The notes: generated by a model from the letters alone, not told the origin. A stretch of DNA of 14,297 nucleotides from Bacteroidota bacterium (GCA_023431285.1 JAEYXN010000165.1:1-14297); one strand, 5' to 3'; shown: positions 7,694-13,763, counted from the first letter of the stretch. Translations and numbers: made by a program.

Positions 7694-7776
7694 GGTTCAA
7701 AGCCTTCTGCCTCGGGAGGTGCTCCCGGCTAAGGCAACCGCCCTGGAATAGGCGTCTGTCTTCAGGGGGGCTTTTT
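7694..7776 (+). ncRNA. Compact structured-RNA candidate of unknown class
   Basis: No reading frame here looks like a protein, but the bases fold densely. GGTT (7694-7697) pairs with AACC (7736-7739); inside it GCCTT (7702-7706) pairs with AAGGC (7731-7735); inside that CGGGAG (7713-7718) pairs with CTCCCG (7722-7727) across loop GTG. A second hairpin CGCC/GGCG (7739-7742 with 7751-7754) and an alternative CCCTG/CAGGG (7741-7745 with 7763-7767) follow. The element ends in GGGGGGCTTTTT (7765-7776), a terminator-like end. AAAGCC (7699-7704) could instead pair with GGCTTT (7769-7774) to close the whole unit. I compared it by eye with SAM, cobalamin, TPP, ZTP, fluoride, SRP and tRNA patterns and found no match. 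It could be a small RNA or a 3' region of the lipoprotein transcript. Confidence 0.4.
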
Positions 7777-7863
7777 CACTCTTGTTTTCAGGATCTGAAC
7801 CCTTCAATTCCCGAATTTGGCCTACGCATTTCAGGAGGCCAGACCCATCTTCCGTTGTGATTT

Positions 7864-7945
7864 TTGCAATGAAATAACCCTTCTATCGATTGCAAAACAG
7901 GGAAGTCAGGCATTGTCTGTAAAAACTCATAAAATTTCATTGCAA
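7864..7945. repeat. 12-bp perfect inverted repeat upstream of the reductase promoter
   Basis: TTGCAATGAAAT (7864-7875) is repeated exactly in reverse as ATTTCATTGCAA (7934-7945), with 58 bases between. A third partial copy, ATTGCAA, lies at 7889-7895. The right arm ends 4 bases before the predicted -33 element at 7950. It may be a pair of operator sites for a regulator of the sulfite reductase operon, or arms of a hairpin in a longer transcript. Otherwise 7777-7949 holds only small hairpins (TTCAG/CTGAA at 7787-7799; TGGCCT/AGGCCA near 7819-7842) and no gene that I can support. Confidence 0.6.
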
Positions 7946-7949
7946 GTGG

Positions 7950-7980
7950 TTTGATCTTAAACATTCATGACCTACTTTCG
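7950..7980 (+). promoter_or_regulatory. Candidate Bacteroidota promoter of the siroheme/reductase operon
   Basis: TTTG (7950-7953), 19 bases, then TACTTTCG (7973-7980), one mismatch from TAnnTTTG. The predicted start is near 7985-7987, which gives a leader of about 190 bases before the reductase ATG at 8175 and coincides with the first base of the long pairing described for the attenuator. Confidence 0.55.
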
Positions 7981-8026
7981 TTTCATGATAACATCCACTA
8001 CTTTAGTAGATATTAGTTCCAGGAAG

Positions 8027-8077
8027 ATGTGTTGCTGGAAGGTGCGCCTGGTGGTGGGGACAATGGACGTTATCTAG
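8027..8077 (+). CDS. Candidate Cys-Cys leader peptide
   Basis: ATG 8027 to TAG 8075-8077 encodes 16 residues, MCCWKVRLVVGTMDVI. Codons 2 and 3 are TGT TGC, and codon 4 is Trp. AGGA lies at 8021-8024, close to the ATG. The frame is also open upstream to ATGs at 7985 and 7967, which would give 30 or 36 residues, but these lie at or before the predicted transcript start. Two adjacent Cys codons in so short a frame, in front of a sulfite-reductase-type operon and its terminator, suggest a sensing peptide rather than a protein that works after synthesis. Confidence 0.55.
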   Translation: MCCWKVRLVVGTMDVI

Positions 8078-8102
8078 TGAGAATTCAAAAATAAACAGAT
8101 AC

Positions 8103-8140
8103 GAGCCTTTCCTGTCCCAAATGGAAAGGCTCTTTCGTTT
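8103..8140 (+). terminator. Leader terminator before the reductase gene
   Basis: GAGCCTTTCC (8103-8112) and GGAAAGGCTC (8123-8132) form a perfect 10-bp stem with a 10-base loop, followed by TTTCGTTT. It sits 35 bases before the reductase ATG, inside the leader rather than after a conventional gene, which is the position of an attenuator. Confidence 0.85.
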
Positions 8141-8174
8141 CAAACGTATTTAACCGAACAAACAGCCCTTAGGT

Positions 8175-10280
8175 ATGCAAAGCTTCCGCTCAGAACTCGA
8201 AGACATCACAAACCCGGTCGTGGCTCGCGACTTAATCGATCTTGAAAAGAAAATCCGCCTGTTTAGAGAGGGAAAGATCGACGATGACAAGTTTCGTAGT
8301 CTCCGCCTCGTCAGGGGTATCTACGGACAGCGCCAGCCAGGGGTTCAGATGATCCGGATAAAACTCCCTTTAGGACGTGTTACGACAAAGCAGTTGCGCC
8401 GCATTGCAGAGATATCTGATGAATATGCGAGCAGTAATCTCCATGCGACCACCCGTCAGGATATCCAGATCCATTTTGTGAGCCTGGACCGTACCCCGGA
8501 GCTTTTTGCGTTGCTTGAGAAGGATAAGATTACAACCCGTGAGGCTTGCGGCAACACAGTAAGAAACGTGACCGCATCGGACATCGCTGGTATTGATCCC
8601 AATGAACCATTCGATGTCACTCCGCATGCTTATCAAACGTTCGACTATCTGTTGAGGAACCCTGTTTGTCAGGAAATGGGCCGGAAGTTCAAGATATCTT
8701 TCTCATCAAGTGATAGTGATACAGCTTACTCTTTCATTAACGACCTTGGATTTATAGCGAAAGTCGTTGATGGAAAAAGAGGCTTCAAAGTAATGATCGG
8801 CGGTGGATTGGGTGCCAATCCCTATTTGTCCCTGCTTGCGTATGAGTTTCTCGAAGAGGATCAGATCATTCCATTTACAGAGGCGGTTCTTCGTGTATTC
8901 GATCGTTATGGTGAGCGTACACGCCGGATGAAAGCGCGCTTCAAGTTTCTTCTTGATGATCTCGGTCTTGAGAAAATAATGGAGCTGGTGGAAGAAGAGC
9001 GAAAAGCATTGAAGAGCCAAGCATTCCCTATTGATCTGAACGTGCTTCCTGCTCCATCCGTACCTGAAGATCGTGAGTTTCCTGAAGTCGAAATTGCCGA
9101 TACGAAAAAGTTTGAGCGTTGGAAAAAGACGAACACTTTCGAGCAGAAACAGAAAGGTTTCTACGGTGTTTACGTAAAACTTCCATTAGGAAACATGTCA
9201 TCGGATCTTACCAGGAAATTTGCAGACGTAGTTGATACGTACGCGTCCGATGAACTGCGCGTAACCATCAACCAGGGTTACCTTCTGCGTTTCGTACGAC
9301 CTGATGCCATCAAACAACTTTACGTCGCGCTGGATCAACTTGGTCTTGCAGAACCTGGGTTCGACAGTGTTGCCGACGTTACAGCATGTCCCGGGACAGA
9401 ATCATGTGCGCTTGCAATCTCTGACAGCACTCACATATCTCTTGCACTGGAGGAAGTGATCAGAAAAGAATATCCTGATCTTATCTACAATAACGACATC
9501 AAGATCAAGATCAGCGGATGCCCTAACTCATGTGGTCAACATGGACTTGCCAGCATTGGGCTACACGGAAGCACGATTAAAGACAAACAGGGTAAAGTTA
9601 TTCCTGCGCTTGTTGTTCTTCTCGGTGGTGGGAAGACAGGTAATGGAGGAGGAATTATTTCTGATAAGATCATAAAACTTCCTAGTAAACGCGGACCTGA
9701 CGCGTTGAGAGTGCTTTTAAATGACTACGAAGCGAACTCCAACGACGGAGAGTATTACCATGACTATTTCGCGCGTATGGGAAGAACACATTTCTATGCG
9801 CTTCTCAAGCCACTGGCGGACACGACAACTGCTGTGCCAACCGATTACATAGACTGGGGACAGGATGCAAACTTCATTCTTCATACTACTACGGGTGAGT
9901 GCGCGGGTGTGATTATTGATCTGGTCGCTACGCTTCTCAATGATTCTGAAGAGAAGATTGAGTGGGCTACGGAAACTTTGAGAAACCAGCAATATGCTGA
10001 TTCGATCTATCACAGCTACAGTTCCTTAATCAATACGGCGAAGGCGCTGCTGTTATCCAGAGACATCAGACCAAGTACGCAGATCCAGGTTATGAATGAC
10101 TTTCAGCGTGAGTTCGTTGACACTGGGTTAATCGATATGCCTAACTTCAGAGAGTTCGTTCTCCGGATCAATAAGAATGAGCCAACAGAAGAGTTTGCTA
10201 TCTCATACCTGGAGGATGCCAGGAAGTTTCTCGCTGATGTGTTTGTATTCCGCAACGAAAAGGAAGCGGTGACAAAATGA
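8175..10280 (+). CDS. Siroheme-dependent sulfite/nitrite reductase with C-terminal helical domain
   Basis: Cytoplasmic enzyme that reduces sulfite to sulfide (or nitrite to ammonia) with six electrons, using siroheme bridged to a [4Fe-4S] cluster. 701 residues. Two ferredoxin-like half domains and two siroheme domains occur as an internal repeat: RIKLPLGRVT and TTRQDIQIHF (61-101) echo VKLPLGNMSS and TINQGYLLRF (334-373). Cluster/siroheme ligands are C405 and C411 (CPGTESC), C449 and C453 (CPNSC). Residues 94 and 130 are arginines in TTRQDIQ and GNTVRNVT, as expected for anion binding. The last 145 residues (about 555-701) are mostly helical and extend beyond the usual end of the family near 550-580; they recall the HEPN-type tail seen in some Bacteroidota reductases. 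Sulfite is favoured by the Cys-Cys leader; nitrite cannot be excluded. The stop overlaps the next start (ATGA). Confidence 0.93.
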   Translation: MQSFRSELEDITNPVVARDLIDLEKKIRLFREGKIDDDKFRSLRLVRGIYGQRQPGVQMIRIKLPLGRVTTKQLRRIAEISDEYASSNLHATTRQDIQIHFVSLDRTPELFALLEKDKITTREACGNTVRNVTASDIAGIDPNEPFDVTPHAYQTFDYLLRNPVCQEMGRKFKISFSSSDSDTAYSFINDLGFIAKVVDGKRGFKVMIGGGLGANPYLSLLAYEFLEEDQIIPFTEAVLRVFDRYGERTRRMKARFKFLLDDLGLEKIMELVEEERKALKSQAFPIDLNVLPAPSVPEDREFPEVEIADTKKFERWKKTNTFEQKQKGFYGVYVKLPLGNMSSDLTRKFADVVDTYASDELRVTINQGYLLRFVRPDAIKQLYVALDQLGLAEPGFDSVADVTACPGTESCALAISDSTHISLALEEVIRKEYPDLIYNNDIKIKISGCPNSCGQHGLASIGLHGSTIKDKQGKVIPALVVLLGGGKTGNGGGIISDKIIKLPSKRGPDALRVLLNDYEANSNDGEYYHDYFARMGRTHFYALLKPLADTTTAVPTDYIDWGQDANFILHTTTGECAGVIIDLVATLLNDSEEKIEWATETLRNQQYADSIYHSYSSLINTAKALLLSRDIRPSTQIQVMNDFQREFVDTGLIDMPNFREFVLRINKNEPTEEFAISYLEDARKFLADVFVFRNEKEAVTK

Positions 10281-11065
10281 TACCAACAGTGTTCACATTT
10301 CGCAAGGAGCCTCGCCTTACATTGGTGGGAGCGGGACCTGGAGATCCAGAGCTGATCACTTTGAAAGGAGTGAACACTTTGAAAGCTGCCGATGTCGTGC
10401 TGTTTGACGCCCTTGTCTCAGAGGAAATACTGCAGCTTATCCCGGAGGGTATTCCTGCGTTGTCTGTGGGAAAGCGCGCCGGGACGCACTCGTATTCACA
10501 GCAGGAGATCAATGAAATGATTGTGGAGCTCGCCTATCTGCACGGCCATGTGGTTCGTCTTAAAGGCGGCGATCCTTTTGTTTTTGGGAGAGGTATGGAG
10601 GAGATTGAATATGCCAATGCTCATGGTATCCAGACTGCGGTGGTTCCAGGGATCAGTAGCGCCATAGCGGTGCCGGCGTCTCTGCGGATACCCGTAACGT
10701 CGCGTGGCGTTAGTGAAAGCTTTTGGGTCATCACGGGAACAACAAAAGAAGGAAAGTTGTCTGAGGACATTAATTTGGCGGCACAATCCACCGGCACCGT
10801 GATTGTTCTAATGGGAATGCGAAGGCTTGCGCATATCGTGTCCTGTTTTTTGGAGAACGATAAAGGTGACCTTCCTGTAGCAATCATCCAGAACGGTACG
10901 ATGGCAAATCAAAAAAGCGTGGTGGGCACCGTATCGAACATTCTTTCTCTCACGCGCGCGGAAGATCTTGAATCTCCCGGGATAATTGTGCTGGGAGAGG
11001 TGGTTAAGTATGCGCACGAGATGAATAAGATTCTCGAATCTGAGGTAGTGAAAAATTATCAGTAA
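10277..11065 (+). CDS. cobA: Uroporphyrinogen-III C-methyltransferase (SUMT)
   Basis: Methylates uroporphyrinogen III twice with S-adenosylmethionine to give precorrin-2, the branch point to siroheme and cobalamin. 262 residues, the normal length of a stand-alone SUMT. Family motifs are in order: VGAGPGDPELITLKG (17-31), DVVLFDALVS (39-48), VRLKGGDPFVFGRG (93-106), VPGISSAIAVPA (123-134) and IPVTSRGVSESFWVITGT (138-155). The ATG overlaps the reductase stop codon by four bases, so translation is probably coupled. Here the methyltransferase and dehydrogenase parts of the enterobacterial CysG fusion are separate genes. Because the next gene completes siroheme and the previous one uses it, the pathway here serves the reductase. 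Confidence 0.95.
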   Translation: MIPTVFTFRKEPRLTLVGAGPGDPELITLKGVNTLKAADVVLFDALVSEEILQLIPEGIPALSVGKRAGTHSYSQQEINEMIVELAYLHGHVVRLKGGDPFVFGRGMEEIEYANAHGIQTAVVPGISSAIAVPASLRIPVTSRGVSESFWVITGTTKEGKLSEDINLAAQSTGTVIVLMGMRRLAHIVSCFLENDKGDLPVAIIQNGTMANQKSVVGTVSNILSLTRAEDLESPGIIVLGEVVKYAHEMNKILESEVVKNYQ

Positions 11066-11088
11066 AGGGTTAGACTAAAAAACGAATC

Positions 11089-11682
11089 ATGGATGAGCGC
11101 AATAACCTTTTCCCTATTTTTCTGAAGCTTGAGTCGCTGCAGACACTTATTGTTGGAGGTGGTCATGTAGGACTCGAAAAGCTGAGTGCTGTATTGAAGA
11201 ATAGTCCGGAAGCACGTGTCACACTTGTCGCGCGTACAATTCGACAGGATATAAAAGAACTTGCTTCAATGCACCCTCACGTAACATTGTTTGAGAGGAA
11301 TTTTAAGTTGTGGGACCTTTGGGAAAAGGATCTTGTTATTCTTGGAACGGATAACAGGCAACTGCATGAAACGATTCGAAACTTTGCCCGTGGAAGAAGA
11401 ATTTTGATCAATGTAGCAGATACCCCGGAGCTATGTGATTTTTACCTTGGATCAGTAGTCACGAAGGGAAATCTGAAAATAGGAGTGTCTACAAACGGGA
11501 AGTCTCCCACCATTTCAAAACGCATTCGTGAATATCTCGAGGAGGCTCTGCCTGACGATACCAACGACCTTTTGGATAATATGCAGAGGATTCGCGAGAA
11601 GATTAAGGGCGACTTTAATCATAAAGTTAAAGTCCTTAATGACATTACTTCCAACTGGCTGGCTCAGACTGAAGCACAATAG
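11089..11682 (+). CDS. Precorrin-2 dehydrogenase / sirohydrochlorin ferrochelatase
   Basis: Converts precorrin-2 to sirohydrochlorin with NAD+ and probably inserts iron to make siroheme, as Met8p and the N-terminal part of CysG do. 197 residues. The N-terminus NLFPIFLKLESLQTLIVGGGHVG (from residue 6) is the Rossmann strand and GGGxxG nucleotide motif (G23-G28). GTDNRQ holds D88, where the family has its conserved catalytic aspartate. INVADTPELCDFYLGSVV (107-124) and GNLKIGVSTNGKSPTISKRIREYLE match the later family blocks. A short helical C-terminus follows. It is 23 bases after cobA and is followed by a terminator, so it is the last gene of the operon. Whether it chelates iron itself is an inference from the family. 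Confidence 0.9.
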   Translation: MDERNNLFPIFLKLESLQTLIVGGGHVGLEKLSAVLKNSPEARVTLVARTIRQDIKELASMHPHVTLFERNFKLWDLWEKDLVILGTDNRQLHETIRNFARGRRILINVADTPELCDFYLGSVVTKGNLKIGVSTNGKSPTISKRIREYLEEALPDDTNDLLDNMQRIREKIKGDFNHKVKVLNDITSNWLAQTEAQ

Positions 11683-11702
11683 TTCAATAGATCCTTTAAT
11701 AA

Positions 11703-11736
11703 AAAAGGTGCGTCGTGAGGCGCACCTTTTGTTTTT
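11703..11736. terminator. Bidirectional intrinsic terminator
   Basis: AAAAGGTGCG (11703-11712) pairs with CGCACCTTTT (11721-11730), a perfect 10-bp stem, with GTTTTT after it on the plus strand. On the minus strand the stem is followed by TTATTAAAG after its T run, so it can also end the minus-strand gene at 11752. It separates convergent transcription units. Confidence 0.88.
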
Positions 11737-11751
11737 GATGAATATTAATTG

Positions 11752-12057
11752 TCATTGGTCGCTTTCCGGATCATGCAGGTCTTCTCCCCGCTTGTCGAGA
11801 TCCTCTTTACTCTTGAGACTCCCTACTGATTGCTCCAGAGATTCTTTGACATCATCGCGTCCCGGGCCTTTATCCAGTTCCTGAATCCCCTTGTTCTTCT
11901 TCTGAACTCGTTGATCCTGACTGATCAGATCAGGTCCCTGACCCTGATGCAGGCTCTCGGTAGACGGACTCTCGCTGCCCGAATGCTCGGGTTGTTCTGC
12001 AGCCTGACGTCCCGAAGGACGGTCGGACCGATGGTTGTCCATGTTCTGGTTGTCCAT
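11752..12057 (-). CDS. Small hydrophilic, probably disordered protein
   Basis: I do not recognise the family. From ATG 12057 the product has 101 residues (MDNQNMDNHRSDRPSGRQ...). It is rich in Gln, Ser, Asp, Glu, Lys and Gly, has no hydrophobic segment, no cysteine, and ends in a charged stretch (KEDLDKRGEDLHDPESDQ). The pattern suggests an intrinsically disordered cytoplasmic protein of the kind often linked with stress. A GTG at 12084 would add nine residues, but the A-rich run before the ATG at 12057 resembles a Bacteroidota translation start. It shares the bidirectional terminator at 11703-11736. It follows a Lys-rich small gene on the same strand. A chance frame is possible, but position, terminator and composition favour a real gene. 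Confidence 0.6.
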   Translation of the reverse strand: MDNQNMDNHRSDRPSGRQAAEQPEHSGSESPSTESLHQGQGPDLISQDQRVQKKNKGIQELDKGPGRDDVKESLEQSVGSLKSKEDLDKRGEDLHDPESDQ

Positions 12058-12121
12058 AATTTTCTGTTTTGTATTAGTAGCCACGAATCTGATACCATAG
12101 GTGATAATGCATGGGGCATTG

Positions 12122-12146
12122 CACTGATGTACACATCAGTGTTTTT
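12122..12146 (+). terminator. Plus-strand terminator-like hairpin with no plus-strand gene
   Basis: CACTGATG (12122-12129), loop TACA, CATCAGTG (12134-12141), then TTTTT. A perfect 8-bp stem with a T tract reads as a terminator only on the plus strand; on the minus strand no T run follows. All nearby genes are on the minus strand. A smaller hairpin, AATGC/GCATT (12106-12110 with 12116-12120), sits just before it. Confidence 0.6.
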
Positions 12147-12150
12147 CTAT

Positions 12151-12178
12151 CTCGTAGCTGTAGCATTATGTCTACGAG
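12151..12178. repeat. Inverted repeat around a stop codon
   Basis: CTCGTAG (12151-12157) and CTACGAG (12172-12178) form a perfect 7-bp stem that includes the TAG stop of the Lys-rich gene. It may be a 3' hairpin on the minus-strand mRNA, but no T run follows. Confidence 0.45.
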
Positions 12179-12438
12179 CGCGATGAACGCTTTCTTGTTT
12201 TTTTTGCTGGGCTTCTTTTCTTTGCAGCTGTTCCGGTCTTGCGTTTCGTCGCTTTCTTCGCGGTTTTCTTCTTCGGGACCTTTGCTCCCTTTTTTCGTGC
12301 CTCAGACAACCCTATGGCTATTGCCTGCTTTTTACTTGTCACTTTTCTGCCGGATCCGCTCTTGAGCGTTCCTCGTTTCCTACGCTTCATAGCGCTCTTT
12401 ACGCTAGACTGCGCTTTCTTTCCATATTTTTTTGCCAT
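12172..12438 (-). CDS. Lys/Arg-rich histone-like small protein (DUF6496-like)
   Basis: 88 residues from ATG 12438 (MAKKYGKKAQSSVKSAMKRRKRG...). The core GRKVTSKKQAIAIGLSEARKKGAKVPKKK (about 30-58) resembles the small bacterial domain that I recall as DUF6496; this is from memory. The last 30 residues are a run of Lys, Arg, Ala, Ser, Thr and Pro (KKTAKKATKRKTG..., ending KRSSRS), like the tail of histone H1 or Hc1-type proteins. A nucleic-acid-binding role, such as DNA compaction, is inference from charge. The frame continues upstream to 12606, but that part overlaps the end of the flavoenzyme gene and does not look like protein; MAKKY is the natural start. Confidence 0.82.
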   Translation of the reverse strand: MAKKYGKKAQSSVKSAMKRRKRGTLKSGSGRKVTSKKQAIAIGLSEARKKGAKVPKKKTAKKATKRKTGTAAKKRSPAKKTRKRSSRS

Positions 12439-12481
12439 AACGTAATTGGTTTGTAGTTGAAAAGCGAAAAAGTGGTGCCTG

Positions 12482-12519
12482 CATCGCTTGTCGCGGACGA
12501 TGTTAGAACGTGTTTCTAA
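12482..12519. repeat. Two adjacent inverted repeats upstream of the Lys-rich gene
   Basis: CATCG (12482-12486) pairs with CGATG (12498-12502), and directly next to it TTAGAA (12503-12508) pairs with TTCTAA (12514-12519). They lie 44-81 bases before the ATG at 12438, between the two minus-strand genes. They could be an operator or a weak transcript end for the flavoenzyme gene. The rest of 12439-12557 shows no clear promoter. Confidence 0.35.
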
Positions 12520-12557
12520 GATGCCAGGAAAAGAATAATGAAATAGGAAGAGGATGG

Positions 12558-13763
12558 TTATTTCATTCGGAAGAGATCGGGCACTTTGGATTCGCCAGAC
12601 AAACATTTCGAAACCAATTCCCCTAATGCAGGACCATGCTTAAACCCGTGACCTGAACCGCCTCCCAAAAGGAATACATTTGAAATTTCGGGATGGCGAT
12701 CGAAAATGAAATTACCGTCTATGGAGTTTTCGTATGGGCATACGCGATTCTCCACTAATGGAGCTTTGGCAAGTGCAGGGAAGCGATGCGCTATGAATTT
12801 TCTGGCAGCACTCAATACATCTGCGTCATGTGAATGTTCGCCATTGGTAGGATCAAATGCAGGACCCCTTTTGTCAACGCCAATCTTGAATCCGCGTGAA
12901 GCATTGTCGGCAATCCCATAATAAAAGTTTTGATCATCAAGATCGATCCAAACCGGAAGATTGTCGAAGGCAACGGCTTCGGCTGCGGGAACTCCGAAAT
13001 AATAGACTTCCTGGCGGGTACATTTAATGACTTCGGATAAGACCTTCGGAAAAATCTGAGGGAGCCATGACCCACAAGCAAAGAGGAAGTTTTCCGTCCG
13101 GATAGACGTACCGTTAGACAGGCGAATGTCAGCCATTCTGCCATTTGTAATGTTACCTGGATTTGCCTCAGCCTGGATGAACGAACCACCTTCAGCAATA
13201 AAAGTTGAAAGAACGCTTCTCATTCCGTCACGAGCTCTTAGATACCCGCCGAAAGAATCAAAATACGCATGTGAAAGATCATCACACCTTACCTGTGGGA
13301 AACGACTACGGAGATCAGCGACAGAAAGGTATTCGTATTCCATCCCGAACTTCTTTGCAAAGGGGATGGAATCATCGACAAGGGGATTGTCTTTCTTGTA
13401 ACAAAACCATAAAACTCCTTTGTTGAAGAACAGATTTTGTCCGACGGATCTTTCGTACTCTTTCCAGAGTTCGAGTGCGCGTACGTTCATCTGGAAGTAA
13501 AGCTCATTATGCCCGTAGGTAGATCTTGTCACACGGGTCTCGTCTCCGGAACTGGACCGGGAATTTCCGGCGCCCCACGCATCAATGAGTGTCACCTTAT
13601 ACCCATGGCGGAGAAGAAATAAAGCAGACCATCCGCCGAAAGCACCTGCTCCAATCACTGTGATGGGGGAGCCTTTCGGTATCGTAGGGAATTCAGCAGA
13701 GACAGGAGTAACGAGCGGGGTAGGCGAGAACGTTTGCGTATTAGCGGCGCCCACGGCGATCAC
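12558..13763 (-). CDS. FAD-dependent amine oxidoreductase, monomeric sarcosine oxidase family
   Basis: Probable cytoplasmic oxidase or dehydrogenase of an N-methyl or cyclic amino acid; the substrate is unknown. 401 residues. PITVIGAGAFGGWSALFLL (33-51) is the FAD-binding Rossmann start, with acidic D61 ending the second strand. GDETRVTR (73-80) matches the active-site segment of the monomeric sarcosine oxidase group. C342 in VCPYENSIDGNFIFDRHP is the expected site of covalent FAD attachment, and GHGFKHGPALGE (371-382) is the usual C-terminal FAD motif. About 30 residues precede the Rossmann fold. An in-frame TAA lies 12 bases before the GTG at 13763 and no ATG occurs before residue 92, so GTG 13763 is the best start. 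It overlaps the pyrE stop (GTGA), which suggests coupled translation although the two functions look unrelated. Confidence 0.88.
   Translation of the reverse strand: MIAVGAANTQTFSPTPLVTPVSAEFPTIPKGSPITVIGAGAFGGWSALFLLRHGYKVTLIDAWGAGNSRSSSGDETRVTRSTYGHNELYFQMNVRALELWKEYERSVGQNLFFNKGVLWFCYKKDNPLVDDSIPFAKKFGMEYEYLSVADLRSRFPQVRCDDLSHAYFDSFGGYLRARDGMRSVLSTFIAEGGSFIQAEANPGNITNGRMADIRLSNGTSIRTENFLFACGSWLPQIFPKVLSEVIKCTRQEVYYFGVPAAEAVAFDNLPVWIDLDDQNFYYGIADNASRGFKIGVDKRGPAFDPTNGEHSHDADVLSAARKFIAHRFPALAKAPLVENRVCPYENSIDGNFIFDRHPEISNVFLLGGGSGHGFKHGPALGELVSKCLSGESKVPDLFRMK

Larger units (their letters stand above)
7987..8140 (+). promoter_or_regulatory. Candidate cysteine-responsive transcription attenuator leader
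   Basis: Between promoter and reductase gene lie the parts of a classical attenuator. (a) A short reading frame with adjacent Cys codons (8030-8035). (b) A strong terminator (8103-8140). (c) A competing pairing: GGGACA (8057-8062) plus GGA (8065-8067) pair with TGTCCC (8113-8118) plus TCC (8110-8112), nine pairs that would open the terminator. (d) A long-range stem, GATAACATCCA (7987-7997) with TGGACGTTATC (8064-8074), ten of eleven paired, which overlaps the competing segment. (e) A local hairpin TTCCAG/CTGGAA (8017-8022 with 8035-8040) that encloses the Cys codons. Inferred logic: with cysteine plentiful the ribosome reaches the stop at 8077 and covers 8057-8067, so the terminator forms; with cysteine scarce it pauses near 8030 and read-through is favoured. 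A ligand-binding riboswitch is the main alternative reading. Confidence 0.6.

Noticed and set aside
7967..8026. Longer version of the leader peptide from ATG 7967 or 7985
   Set aside because: Both starts lie at or before the predicted transcript start. It remains possible if the true promoter is further upstream.
7987..8100. Known riboswitch (SAM-I, SAM-II, cobalamin, TPP) before the reductase
   Set aside because: None of the conserved core sequences that I know for these classes is visible. A new riboswitch class is kept as an alternative to the leader-peptide model.
11830..12186. Plus-strand frame of 118 residues
   Set aside because: It is antisense to the 101-residue gene, crosses the hairpin terminator at 12122-12146, and has no convincing start.
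12439..12606. N-terminal extension of the Lys-rich protein to 12606
   Set aside because: The extra 56 residues overlap the end of the flavoenzyme gene in another frame and differ sharply in composition from the Lys-rich protein starting MAKKY.
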